Source: Anaerolineae bacterium (GTDB taxonomy: Bacteria > Chloroflexota > Anaerolineae > B4-G1). Taken from it: DNA of 12,406 nt. Location: assembly GCA_030612185.1 (NCBI GenBank), contig JAUWOI010000074.1:1-12406 (forward strand). Direction: 5' to 3'. Made by a program: the position numbers and the translations under genes. The notes below the pieces were generated by a model that ran no database searches, was not told the origin of the DNA, and was given only the letters and a program-made list of their open reading frames with translations. This document shows, in pieces, positions 1 through 7,310 of this stretch (the stretch's first letter is position 1; each line of letters starts with the position of its first letter).

Positions 1-282
1 TGTAACTATGCGGATTCTGTAAGCCTTGGCAGCACATACAAGCGCCAGCGAGGTGCCTGTACTTCCACCTGTGTACTCAACGACCGTTCCGCCACGCGGC
101 AATCTACCATCTGATTCTGCTCGCTCGATTACCGCGATTGCCATACGGTCTTTCATACTTCCAGTCGGGTTCGCCCCCTCCAGCTTTACCAAGACACGCG
201 CGTGATTAGCTGGAACGACTCGTTGCAGCTCTACCAATGGGGTATTGCCGATGGATTCAAGAACGTTCCTGGCGATGCTCAT
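1..282 (-). CDS. Cysteine synthase-family PLP enzyme, N-terminal part (runs off left edge)
   Basis: The first 94 codons are open to the window edge and read as the N-terminal domain of a fold-type II PLP enzyme of the cysteine synthase / O-acetylserine sulfhydrylase family, cytoplasmic and in cysteine synthesis. Visible hallmarks are IGNTPLVEL at residues 11-19, NPTGSMKDRMA at 38-48 with Lys44 as the expected PLP Schiff-base lysine, and TGGSTGTS at 71-78, the counterpart of the TSGNTG substrate/phosphate loop of CysK. The start is well set: AAAGGAGGT lies 8 bases before the ATG. The loop variant means that a related synthase (cystathionine beta-synthase-like or a specialised paralogue) cannot be excluded from this half. 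The C-terminal domain is outside the window. Confidence 0.9.
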   Translation of the reverse strand, partial: MSIARNVLESIGNTPLVELQRVVPANHARVLVKLEGANPTGSMKDRMAIAVIERAESDGRLPRGGTVVEYTGGSTGTSLALVCAAKAYRIRIVT

Positions 283-454
283 GACAAACTACCTCCTTTG
301 TAGCATGTTCCAACAAATTCGGTGATGCGGCCTAACGGCCTTGAGATTGTGCCAATTGGCGTGTAGTGTACCTGTCTAGACGGGTGTCTGCTGTTGACTG
401 CAATCGCCCTTTCGTGTGGAATGACTTTGCCCCAAAGGGAAGGCGGGAGCAGGT

Positions 455-954
455 TCACCCAGCAATGGGTTCCTCCTGTTCTCGTCTTTCATTTTGGCAG
501 GCATCCTCCGCCAGCGATGGCTCGATCTTGTCGTCCCGCACCGCCATCCCGCCACCAGCTCTATCATACACCCTTTGCCCGTCCAAGCCAAATTCTTCGA
601 TCATCTGAGCGTACTCCTCGACCAGGTAGCGTGGTCGTTGGACGGCGAAGGTAGTCTCAGCGATAGCCATCCCGCGCTGAACGGTAGCGAAGTAGACGCG
701 CGCGAAATTGAGGATGTGGTGATCCGCTTGTGCCCTGGCTCATCGGCCGACACCGCTGTCAGGATCAACTGCCCGGCATGGACCGCTTCGGGACGAGACA
801 GCCAGGGGAAGTAGACCTCCTTGACCAGGCCGGTCAGCGCCTGTGCCTCGAACAAGGAGCAGTTGAGCCCTTCCTTGGCTCGCGCAATGAAGACCTGGTC
901 GAGGGTCTTGACCGTTAGACGGTCCGATTGTTCACGTTCTGTTTTTCGTACCAT
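455..954 (-). pseudogene. Degraded gene, N- and C-terminal frames joined by a frameshift (DUF1670-like?)
   Basis: Two reading frames on one strand each look genuinely coding. From the ATG at 954, which has AGGAGG 9 bases upstream, the first frame gives MVRKTEREQSDRLTVKTLDQ and then FEAQALTGLVKEVYFPWL up to about position 735, where it loses coding character. There a second frame takes over with HHILNFARVYFATV, then RPRYLVEEYAQMIEEFG, and ends at a stop at 455. The join suggests a frameshift, probably with a large internal deletion, because an HTH-like C-terminal end follows directly on an N-terminal helical segment. From memory both ends resemble DUF1670-type proteins common in Chloroflexota; that assignment is tentative. 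No function is assigned. Confidence 0.5.
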
Positions 955-1024
955 TTGGCAAGCCTCCTGCATAAGGATTTCTCCATATGCTACCAGTACC
1001 TGCCGATTGGCACAACTAGAGTTG

Positions 1025-1089
1025 AGCCGCCGGGCAGCCCGGTGAGGGTTTCATCCCCGACGGGATTTCGCCCGGCTGCCCGGTCGGCT
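1025..1089. repeat. GC-rich hairpin repeat
   Basis: Perfect 10-bp arms CCGGGCAGCC (1030-1039) and GGCTGCCCGG (1074-1083) are extended by AGCCG/CGGCT with one bulged base. The 34-base loop holds two similar GGG-TTT-C-CCC blocks. It lies between the broken gene at 455-954 and the propeller gene. No T-run follows on either strand, so a simple intrinsic terminator is unlikely. It could be a dispersed palindromic repeat. Confidence 0.6.
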
Positions 1090-1273
1090 GCAGTGGAGGT
1101 TGGGCGGCGCTGACGACCCCAGAGCAACCACCGCTGACCGCCAACCCAAGCCCCCTGCCACCGAGCGCAACCCGCCCGCGCCATCCAGCAGTCACAGCGC
1201 CGAGCGAGCAAGCGCCGCCGCCGCCGCCACCAGCCTTCTTGACCCCGCGCCGCCCAACGCCCTGCGGTTCAGA
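1090..1273. other. T-poor, C-rich intergenic stretch with (GCC)5
   Basis: This stretch completes the 319-base gap between the broken gene and the propeller gene. The plus strand is strongly C-rich and T-poor, with a perfect GCC x5 run at 1214-1228. I see no credible gene, no RNA and no terminator. Open frames here are low-complexity Pro/Ala/Arg reads. Confidence 0.5.
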
Positions 1274-2608
1274 CTAGTGATTCTTCATAACCAACGGCAG
1301 GAAGACCTGGTGGAATCGTTGTTCGGCGACCCTCAGTGCACTGAAATATTGCCCATAGCTGTAGGCTATGGTAGCCAGTCCGGAGGGGTGGATAGCAACC
1401 GCTGAATAATCGCCCGAGTAGGTCCCGCCTTGAATACCTTCACACTGCCAAAGATTCTGCGGGCCACAATTGCCACTCTGCAAACCCAGTGCCGCGGCAG
1501 GCCGCGCCCAACCGAAACCTCGTGTTGAGTATGGCGCGCCATAGTACCAACTATAAGCGATGATTGGCAATCCGGCTTTGTCCACAGCCAATGACACGTC
1601 CCTCGTGCGTGGGTGGGTTCCCTGGGTGCCCATGGTGGCGATCTCGTCACACTGCCACGAGCCAGAAAAGCCGCAGTTACCCCCTGCCCCCCCGTACACG
1701 GCATACATTAACTTACCGTTGGTCGCGTCATAGTAGGCTATGTGGGGGCGGTTGTCATTGTCCACGTCCAGTGAAGCATATTGACCTACATCTGAGGCGG
1801 AACTCACCTGGCGGCAGCCCCAGGTGCCTCCAGGGCCACAGTTGCCAATAGTGCCAGGCTGGGCATACCAGAGGTCGCCGTTGCCCCCGTCATAGTAGGC
1901 AATCCGAGGTTGACCGGACCCGTCCAGGGCCAGGGAAGCGTACTGGCCAACTCCAGAACCGCTGTCTATGATGTCACACTGGTAATTGCCCCCTCCGCAA
2001 TTGCCTCCTCCACCGACATACCTCGCATACATAAGCTGATTGTACACATTATAATCATAATAAAACGCAATGTGTTGGGCTCCGGTCGAGTCGATTTTCA
2101 GGGATGCGTACTCCCCTATGCTCCCAAATATTGTGTCCACAATGGTCGTGGAACTCCACACGCCATTTACTTTTGCCAGCTTGAGAGCCTCCTCAGAGGC
2201 ATCATAGTAGGCGATTTGTGGCAAGTTGGTGGTCGGGTCAATCGCGATCGAGCTGTACTTCCCGACATCCTCGCCGTTGTCTAACGTCCGACAAAGCCAG
2301 GCGTTATCCGGGCCGCAATTGCCGCCTGAGCCGACGTATTGTGCCATCTTTAGGTTTTTGTTGGACGAGTCGTAGTAGCTGATGTAGGTGGTGCCGCTAT
2401 CATCAATTGCTACTGATACGTGCGAGCCGACACCCAAGACCGAGTCCACCGTGCTGATGAACCACGGGGCATTGGCGGCCGGGTCTGCGTTCGCGCCGGA
2501 CGCCGCTGGATAGCCGACGGGCTGTGCCCCTCGGGCCAGACCTGATCCTGCTGCCAGAAGTAGCAGCATTGCAGAGAGCATCAATCCAAAGAAATTTCGG
2601 GTTTTCAT
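1274..2608 (-). CDS. Secreted seven-repeat beta-propeller-like protein
   Basis: A 444-residue predicted exported protein of unknown role. The N terminus is a typical signal peptide: KTR, then a hydrophobic stretch to about residue 23, with cleavage near 24-29. The body holds seven repeats of about 50-60 residues starting near 64, 118, 167, 223, 277, 337 and 401, with cores of the form YASLALD-x-G-x-P-x-IAYYD. Repeats 1, 3, 4, 5 and 6 carry a Cys pair (NCG...C), which suggests disulfides outside the cytoplasm. Seven units fit a seven-bladed beta-propeller. The tail VFLPLVMKNH resembles the C-terminal motif of many Chloroflexota extracellular proteins. I chose the ATG at 2608, 5 bases after AAGGAGG, over the GTG directly before it. 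Ligand or enzymatic activity cannot be read from sequence. Confidence 0.85.
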   Translation of the reverse strand: MKTRNFFGLMLSAMLLLLAAGSGLARGAQPVGYPAASGANADPAANAPWFISTVDSVLGVGSHVSVAIDDSGTTYISYYDSSNKNLKMAQYVGSGGNCGPDNAWLCRTLDNGEDVGKYSSIAIDPTTNLPQIAYYDASEEALKLAKVNGVWSSTTIVDTIFGSIGEYASLKIDSTGAQHIAFYYDYNVYNQLMYARYVGGGGNCGGGNYQCDIIDSGSGVGQYASLALDGSGQPRIAYYDGGNGDLWYAQPGTIGNCGPGGTWGCRQVSSASDVGQYASLDVDNDNRPHIAYYDATNGKLMYAVYGGAGGNCGFSGSWQCDEIATMGTQGTHPRTRDVSLAVDKAGLPIIAYSWYYGAPYSTRGFGWARPAAALGLQSGNCGPQNLWQCEGIQGGTYSGDYSAVAIHPSGLATIAYSYGQYFSALRVAEQRFHQVFLPLVMKNH

Positions 2609-2638
2609 CACTTCCTCCTTATCATATTATGTGCGAAT

Positions 2639-2789
2639 GTAACTGCTCAGCCATCTACAAATGGAACACGGATCAACACGGATCACACGGATGTACACAG
2701 ATAAAGACAAAAAATCCGTGAGAATCCGTTTCATCTGTGTGTATCCGTGTGCTGTTTATGCCTGTTTTGGGAAGAGCCTGAGCAGTTAC
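2639..2789. repeat. 151-bp nested-palindrome element (MITE-like)
   Basis: Perfect 12-bp terminal inverted repeats GTAACTGCTCAG (2639-2650) and CTGAGCAGTTAC (2778-2789) bound the element. Inside, arms built from ACACGGAT units (about 2665-2702) pair imperfectly with ATCTGTGTGTATCCGTGT (2733-2750). GTGCGAAT appears just outside the left end (2631-2638) and again overlapping the right end (2790 area). It sits directly upstream of the propeller start, so it may shape that promoter region. It encodes no protein. Whether it is mobile is inference. Confidence 0.65.
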
Positions 2790-2890
2790 GTGCGAATTGC
2801 GGTTGAGAAAGAAATGCGCTGCGCGCAACTTTCAGTAACTATGCTCTTGAAGGCACGTGGTTTCTTCTTCAGTTTCTTGTAGGTGATCAT
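2786..2890 (-). pseudogene. Transposase N-terminal remnant (34 codons)
   Basis: A short frame starts MITYKKLKKKPRAFKSIV, like the beginning of IS5-type DDE transposases (KLKxKPRxFxxLTGLS). Its ATG is preceded by AGAGGAG at good spacing, and a TATAAT hexamer lies at 2954-2959 on the same strand, so the original translation start and perhaps promoter survive. After about 19 residues the similarity is lost, and the frame stops at TAA inside the terminal repeat of the 2639-2789 element. The catalytic domain is absent. The identification rests on a short segment and is moderate at best. Confidence 0.4.
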
Positions 2891-3114
2891 TGGCTACTCC
2901 TCTTGGCTGAGGAGCCTAGTTTACACCTTTCTTGATTATTGTGCAACAATTCTATTATACACTAATTTCCGGAGCAGAGTTGTCTCACTCATATTAGCAC
3001 AGAGGGCGGCGTGCACTTCGTGCCCGTAGACGTACTGAAAGCCGGATTCCCGCAAAGGGTATCTATCTCTTAAGGTGCATTTACCAAGCGAACGCGGTCG
3101 AGTAATCACCGCCA
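2891..3114. other. Intergenic region with no supported gene
   Basis: AT-rich up to about 2960, then mixed. It contains the TATAAT at 2954-2959 (minus strand) noted for the transposase remnant. An open minus frame continues through here from the tandem array but has no recognisable domain or ribosome binding site, so it is not called. Confidence 0.4.
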
Positions 3115-3253
3115 GCCCCGCCACGCCTGCCACGAGAGCCCCGCCACGAGTACTCGCGGTGGCACTCTCGCAGTGGAGCTCCGCCACGCGCCCCGCCACG
3201 AGCCCCGCCACGAGTACTCGCGGTGGTACTCGCGGTGGTACTCGCGGTGGTAG
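3115..3253. repeat. Array of 12-bp repeats in two mirrored types
   Basis: Unit A, CCCCGCCACGAG, occurs exactly at 3139-3150, 3191-3202 and 3203-3214, with variants at 3117-3128 and 3179-3190. Unit B, TACTCGCGGTGG, occurs exactly at 3151-3162, 3215-3226, 3227-3238 and 3239-3250. B is close to the reverse complement of A. An A-B pair, an imperfect 24-bp palindrome centred on GAGTACTC, occurs twice. The array can fold into long hairpins. It is not a CRISPR: units are short and there are no unique spacers. Confidence 0.8.
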
Positions 3254-3284
3254 TGCCAATGACAATGGCCCTGGTGCTCAGGAG

Positions 3285-3313
3285 CCCCGTGACAGGGAAA
3301 CCGTCACGCGGGG
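3285..3313. repeat. Hairpin, arms CCCCGTGAC / GTCACGCGGGG
   Basis: Arms at 3285-3293 and 3303-3313 pair with a two-base bulge around a nine-base loop. It lies just left of another GC-rich hairpin, downstream of the SRPBCC-like gene on the minus strand. No T-run follows, so it is not a classic terminator. Confidence 0.5.
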
Positions 3314-3324
3314 TTCTGTAGCGG

Positions 3325-3350
3325 GGGCGGGTCGGGCGACCGGCCCGCCC
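3325..3350. repeat. GGGCGGGTCG hairpin, intergenic relative of a repeat in hsdM
   Basis: GGGCGGGTCG (3325-3334) pairs with CGGCCCGCCC (3341-3350) at 9 of 10 positions. The core GGGGCGGGTC is shared with the hairpin at 10286-10308 inside hsdM, so the family may occur both between and within genes. It is about 50 bases beyond the stop of the SRPBCC-like gene and could slow or end its transcript, though without a U-tract. Confidence 0.5.
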
Positions 3351-3358
3351 ACCGTAAC

Positions 3359-3373
3359 TTGGGCTGCGATTGC
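3359..3373 (+). repeat. Left inverted repeat flanking the SRPBCC-like gene
   Basis: TTGGGCTGCGATTGC is the reverse complement of the repeat at 3905-3920 apart from one extra A there. The two copies enclose the SRPBCC-like gene with 26 bases on the left and 37 on the right of the coding region. Confidence 0.55.
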
Positions 3374-3399
3374 ATACCGGTGACTTGAATTCATTGCTC

Positions 3400-3867
3400 T
3401 CACGATAGGATTTCTGCCAGCTTGGTGAATTCGATATGGGCATGCTCCTCCAGATCTTTCTCAAAACCCCTGGCAAGATAGAGCCTCAAGAACGGATCTA
3501 GCAGCCTGCCTATCCCTGCGAATCCTGCCTTGATCGTATGTGCAATCACTACCCCCTCATCATTGTCGTCGAATTCTAGGACGAGCCAGGCTGGCAATCT
3601 CACTACCTTCTTCATTTGCCATACGATCTCCTTGCCTGGGATACTCTTGACCACAACTCCCTCAAACTTCAATCTGCGTCTACCCACATACTCATCGAAG
3701 TGTACGAGGTTGCCGAGATCGTTGGGAAAGCGTCTTGTGGTATGGAATGCAAGATGTGTTCCTGGCCACCAGTTCTGATAGTCCTCATCTGTGCAATTCA
3801 ACATGAAATCAGAAACGCTTCTTCCTGAAATACCCACTACTGCCACCTCGGTCCTCACTGCTATCAT
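3400..3867 (-). CDS. SRPBCC (START/Bet v1-like) family protein
   Basis: A 155-residue cytoplasmic protein with the profile of the SRPBCC / polyketide-cyclase-like superfamily: an N-terminal segment with TDEDYQNWWPG near 26-36, alternating beta strands through the middle (LVHFDEYVGRRRLKF, VVVKSIPGKEIVWQM, LVLEFDDNDEGVVIAHTI), and a long C-terminal helix (RLYLARGFEKDLEEHAHIEF) that would close the hydrophobic pocket. Such folds bind or act on hydrophobic ligands; the ligand here is unknown. The start ATG at 3867 follows GAGG with 5 bases between; a GTG two codons upstream is less well placed. The gene is separate from the restriction operon and is flanked by 15-16 bp inverted repeats, so it may have arrived as its own unit. 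Confidence 0.7.
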   Translation of the reverse strand: MIAVRTEVAVVGISGRSVSDFMLNCTDEDYQNWWPGTHLAFHTTRRFPNDLGNLVHFDEYVGRRRLKFEGVVVKSIPGKEIVWQMKKVVRLPAWLVLEFDDNDEGVVIAHTIKAGFAGIGRLLDPFLRLYLARGFEKDLEEHAHIEFTKLAEILS

Positions 3868-3904
3868 GACCACCTCAGCTTTCGATGCGAACAGGCACAG
3901 GTTG

Positions 3905-3920
3905 GCAAATCGCAGCCCAA
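3905..3920 (-). repeat. Right inverted repeat flanking the SRPBCC-like gene
   Basis: GCAAATCGCAGCCCAA is the inverted partner of 3359-3373, with one inserted A. Its last bases overlap the start of the attC-like hairpin at 3915-4046. Confidence 0.55.
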
Positions 3921-4046
3921 CGGCCCCGGGTTCAGCCGCCGGGCGGGTTTGCGGCGTGTCTCACTGTGCAACACAACCTCAATAACGAAACCACCTTTAA
4001 ATTCGAGCCGCGACTAGCCCAGTCGGCTGCAACCCGTGGGTCAGGC
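3915..4046 (-). other. attC-like imperfect hairpin between hsdR and the SRPBCC-like gene
   Basis: On the minus strand the element begins with GCCTGAC (4046-4040), one base off the RYYYAAC half-site, and ends with GTTGGGC (3921-3915), which fits GTTRRRY. Next to these, ACGGGTTGCAGCC can pair with GGCTGAACCCGGG, leaving one extra unpaired base, as in integron attC sites. The 132-base length is within the usual attC range, and it begins 6 bases after the hsdR stop. No integrase is visible and one core base is wrong, so this could equally be a chance hairpin or another palindromic repeat. Confidence 0.25.
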
Positions 4047-4052
4047 GCTCCG

Positions 4053-7000
4053 TCATACCACTGCCCACTCCCTGCACAGCACCTCGGCCTGCTCCAAGAC
4101 CGTCTGCGTCGCCTTCTCTTGCTTGTCGGGCGGATAGCCATAGCGGCGCAGAATACGCCTGACTATGACGCGCATCTTGGCTCGCACGTTTTCGCGCAAC
4201 GTCCAGTCAATCGTTGCATTGTTCCGCACGGCCCGGACGAGTTCCTGTGCAATCATCCGTAACGTCTCATCGCCGAGAACTTTAACAGCGCTGTCGTTGA
4301 CTTCGAGGGCGTCGTAGAAAGCGATCTCGTCTTCAGTTAACCCCAGAGCATCCCCGCGCCGGTCGGCCTCGCGCATCTCTTGCGCCAGCGCGATCAGTTC
4401 CTCGATGACCGCGGCTGTCTCAATCGCCCGATTCTGGTAGCGCCTGATCGTGTTTTCCAGCATCTCGGCGAAGGAGCGCGCCTGGACGATGTTCTTCTGG
4501 CCCCGGGTCTTGATCTCGCCTTCCAGCAGTTTGCGCAGTGTCTCGACAGCCAGGTTGCGCTGCGGCAGTCCCCGCACTTCGGCCAGGAATTCGTCGGACA
4601 GGATCGAGAGGTCCGGCTTTTTCAGTCCGGCGGCGGCAAAGATGTCGATCACCTCTTCCGAGGCCACCGCCCGCGAGACGATCTGCCGGATGGCATAGTC
4701 CAACTCGTCCGGCCTGCGCCGGTCGTCGGGCGCGCTCTTGGTCAGGACCGATTTCACCGCCTGGAAAAAGGCGACGTCGTCCCGGATTTCCAGCGCCTGA
4801 TCGTGCGGCACGGCCAGGGCGAATGCCTTGGAGAGCGCCGTGACCGCCTTGGCCAGCCGGCGCTTCCCATCTTCCTGCTGGAGCACGTGCTCCTGGGCAG
4901 CCGGCAGCAGGGACAGGCGGGCCTGTGCATCGCCGGCCGTCCAGGCGGACCAATCGAAGCCGTGAAAGATGCCCAGGCAGATCTCGTACTTTTCCACCAT
5001 CACGGTGACCGCCTTGGCCTGGTCAATGACCGTCTGTCCCTGGCCGCCGCTCTCGGTGTAGACGGCCAGTGCCTGGCGCAACTCGTTGGCGAGACCGAGA
5101 TAGTCCACGACCAGCCCGCCCGGTTTGTCCTTGAACACCCGATTGACCCGGGCGATGGTCTGCATCAGCCCGTGGCTGCGCATCGGCTTGTCCGCGTACA
5201 TGGTGTGCAGGCAGGGTGCGTCGAACCCGGTCAGCCACATGTCGCGCACGATGACCACTTTGAACGGGTCTTGAGGGTCCTTGAACCGCCGGGCCAACTC
5301 TTTCCGGGCGGCCTTGTTGCGGACGTGCGGCTGCCACTCCAGCGGATCGGAGGCCGAGCCGGTCATCACGATCTTGATGATACCGGCGCTGTCGTCCTCG
5401 TCGTGCCAGTCGGGGCGCAGCGCGACGATGGCGCTGTAGAGGTCAACACAGATGCGCCGGCTCATGCAGACGATCATGGCCTTGCCGTCCAGCGCCTCCA
5501 GGCGACGCTCGAAATGGCCCACCAGGTCTTCGGCGACGAGCCGGACGCGCTTTTCCGCGCCGACGATGGCCTCGAGTTGCGCCCACCTGGTCTTGAGCCG
5601 TTCCTTCTGCTCGACCTCCTCGCCCTCGGTCGCCTCCTCGAACTCGGGGTCGAGTTTGGGCCGCTCGTCCTCGTCGAGTTCCAGCCGGGCCAGGCGGCCT
5701 TCGTAGTAGATCGGCACCGTCGCCCCATCGTAGACCGCCTGCTGGATGTCGTAGACGCTGATATAGTCGCCAAAGACGGCGCGCGTGTTCCGGTCGGTCA
5801 GTTCGATGGGCGTGCCGGTGAAGGCAATGAACGAGGCATGTGGCAGCGCGTCGCGCATGTGGCGGGCAAAGCCATCTATAAAGTCGTATTGGCTGCGGTG
5901 GGCCTCGTCGGCGATGACGACGATGTTGCGCCGGTCGGAGAGCAGGGGATACTCGCCCTCGGTCGGGCTGGGAAAGAACTTGTGCACGGTGGTAAAGACC
6001 ACGCCGCCGGAGCCGGTGCGCAGCAGTTCGCGCAGATGCGCCCGGCTCTGGGCCTGCACCGGCTGCTGGCGCAGCAGTTCGTGGCAGCGGGCAAAGGTGC
6101 CGTAGAGTTGGTCGTCCAGATCGTTGCGGTCGGTGATGACCACCACCGTCGGGTTCTGCATAGCGGGGTGCAACACGACCCGCCCGGCGTAAAAGGCCAT
6201 CGTCAGGCTCTTGCCCGCCCCCTGGGTGTGCCAGACCACCCCAACGCGGCGGTCGCCGGGTTGCGCGTCGTCTGACGGCCGGGCCAGGTAGGTGCCCCTC
6301 TTTTCGCCGATGCGCGAAGGCTCGTCGCCGGGCACACAGGCGCGCACCGTCTCTTCGATCGCCACGTTGACCGCGTGATACTGGTGGTAGCCGGCCATCT
6401 TTTTGACCAGCACCCCGCCGCCGACGTCCTCAAAGACGATAAAGTGGCGGATCAGGTGCAGGAAACGCCGCCTGTCGAAGGCCCCTTCCAGCACGACCTG
6501 CAACTGGGGCAGGTGAGCGGCGGCCAGCGCCTCGCCGGTGACCGTGCGCCAGGGCAGGAACCACTCGCGGTCGGCGGTGAGCGTGCCGACGCGGGCCTGC
6601 ACGCCATCGGAGACCAGCAGCGCCTCGTTGTAGACGAACAGGGAGGGGATCTGCTGTTTGTAGGTCTGCAGTTGGTTGAACGCCCGCCAGATGTCGGCGT
6701 TCTCGTCGGCGGGGTTCTTGAGTTCGATCACCGCCAGGGGCAGGCCGTTGACGAACAGCACCACGTCGGGCCGCCGCTCGCGGCGTCCTGCCTGTGGGTG
6801 TCCCCACGCAGACAGGTCCTCGACCACGGTGAACTGGTTGATGGCCAGGAATTCGTTGTTTTCTGGGTCGTCGTGATCCAGCACGCGGATCAGGTCGCCG
6901 CGGAAGGAACCATCCGGTTGTTGAACCTCGACCGGCACGCCTTCGACCAGGTAGCGGTGGACGGCGTGGTTGTTGGCCACCAGCGAGGGCGAGTCGGGCC

Positions 7001-7310
7001 GGGTGAGGCGGCGGAAGGCCTCGTCCAGGGCGTCGGGCGGGGCCTGGGGGTTGAGCCGCTGCAGCGCCTGGCGCAGCCGCCGTTCGAGCACCACCTGGCC
7101 ATAGCCGTCGCGCTCGGCGAACGGCTCGCCGGGAGCGATGTCCGGGCCGTGCAGGATGGGGTAGCCCAGGCTCTCCAGCCAGGCCAGGGCGGCTTGTTCA
7201 ACCTCGGATTCATAAAACGCAAAGGCGCCAAGACGCAAAGGCGCAGAGGAACTATGGATCCCATCTTTGCACCTTTGCGTCTCTACGTCTTGGCGTTGGT
7301 TGTTGCTCAT
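4053..7310 (-). CDS. hsdR: Type I restriction enzyme R subunit (HsdR)
   Basis: The motor and nuclease subunit of a type I restriction-modification complex, 1085 residues, a usual length. The N-terminal nuclease shows [20 protein letters not shown] at 179-198 (PD-x-E-x-K core: Asp182, Glu196, Lys198). The helicase-like motor shows Walker A HTQGAGKS at 361-368, DEAH at 468-471 and FTGTP at 497-501. Motif V/VI-like segments TGFDAP and QTIARVNR follow, and a helical C terminus ends the protein. It would assemble with HsdM and HsdS. The ATG overlaps the upstream stop as ATGA and has no clear Shine-Dalgarno, so translation is probably coupled. Two palindromic repeats lie in frame: one forms about 30 N-terminal residues before the family-like start near [17 protein letters not shown], the other adds [12 protein letters not shown] (167-178) beside the nuclease motif. 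Catalytic motifs look intact. Confidence 0.95.
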   Translation of the reverse strand: MSNNQRQDVETQRCKDGIHSSSAPLRLGAFAFYESEVEQAALAWLESLGYPILHGPDIAPGEPFAERDGYGQVVLERRLRQALQRLNPQAPPDALDEAFRRLTRPDSPSLVANNHAVHRYLVEGVPVEVQQPDGSFRGDLIRVLDHDDPENNEFLAINQFTVVEDLSAWGHPQAGRRERRPDVVLFVNGLPLAVIELKNPADENADIWRAFNQLQTYKQQIPSLFVYNEALLVSDGVQARVGTLTADREWFLPWRTVTGEALAAAHLPQLQVVLEGAFDRRRFLHLIRHFIVFEDVGGGVLVKKMAGYHQYHAVNVAIEETVRACVPGDEPSRIGEKRGTYLARPSDDAQPGDRRVGVVWHTQGAGKSLTMAFYAGRVVLHPAMQNPTVVVITDRNDLDDQLYGTFARCHELLRQQPVQAQSRAHLRELLRTGSGGVVFTTVHKFFPSPTEGEYPLLSDRRNIVVIADEAHRSQYDFIDGFARHMRDALPHASFIAFTGTPIELTDRNTRAVFGDYISVYDIQQAVYDGATVPIYYEGRLARLELDEDERPKLDPEFEEATEGEEVEQKERLKTRWAQLEAIVGAEKRVRLVAEDLVGHFERRLEALDGKAMIVCMSRRICVDLYSAIVALRPDWHDEDDSAGIIKIVMTGSASDPLEWQPHVRNKAARKELARRFKDPQDPFKVVIVRDMWLTGFDAPCLHTMYADKPMRSHGLMQTIARVNRVFKDKPGGLVVDYLGLANELRQALAVYTESGGQGQTVIDQAKAVTVMVEKYEICLGIFHGFDWSAWTAGDAQARLSLLPAAQEHVLQQEDGKRRLAKAVTALSKAFALAVPHDQALEIRDDVAFFQAVKSVLTKSAPDDRRRPDELDYAIRQIVSRAVASEEVIDIFAAAGLKKPDLSILSDEFLAEVRGLPQRNLAVETLRKLLEGEIKTRGQKNIVQARSFAEMLENTIRRYQNRAIETAAVIEELIALAQEMREADRRGDALGLTEDEIAFYDALEVNDSAVKVLGDETLRMIAQELVRAVRNNATIDWTLRENVRAKMRVIVRRILRRYGYPPDKQEKATQTVLEQAEVLCREWAVV
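6787..6816. repeat. Palindromic repeat in frame inside the HsdR nuclease domain
   Basis: The plus strand reads CCTGCCTGTGGG, three bases, then CCCCACGCAGACAGG; the halves pair with a few mismatches. On the coding strand it contributes SAWGHPQAG, directly before the RRPD nuclease motif. From memory, similar CCTGTCTGCGTGGGGAC-type hairpins recur in Chloroflexota genomes, which supports a dispersed repeat. Confidence 0.55.
7216..7297. repeat. AACGC hairpin repeat, copy 1 (N terminus of hsdR)
   Basis: The left arm (7216-7247) consists of 8-base units of the form ACGCAAAG / GCGCCAAG; the right arm (7264-7297) is its approximate inverse. The whole repeat is translated in frame as the first part of HsdR, including [13 protein letters not shown] and APLRLGAFA. 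Same family as 7686-7737 and 8426-8510. Confidence 0.8.

Noticed and set aside
3115..3253. CRISPR array
   Set aside because: Units are 12 bases, adjacent and without unique spacers; no cas gene is present.
3325..3350. Intrinsic terminator for the SRPBCC-like gene
   Set aside because: The stem is strong but no T-run follows on the minus strand, and the same motif occurs inside hsdM, so a dispersed repeat explains it better.
2936..3476. Minus-strand open frames across the 12-bp array, rich in PPRV or TTAS repeats
   Set aside because: The peptides are direct translations of the DNA tandem array, with no ribosome binding site and no domain.
4380..6275. Long open frame of 631 codons on the plus strand
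   Set aside because: It lies opposite hsdR, whose motifs are clear. The translation is low in recognisable domains and reflects the codon use of the GC-rich gene below it.
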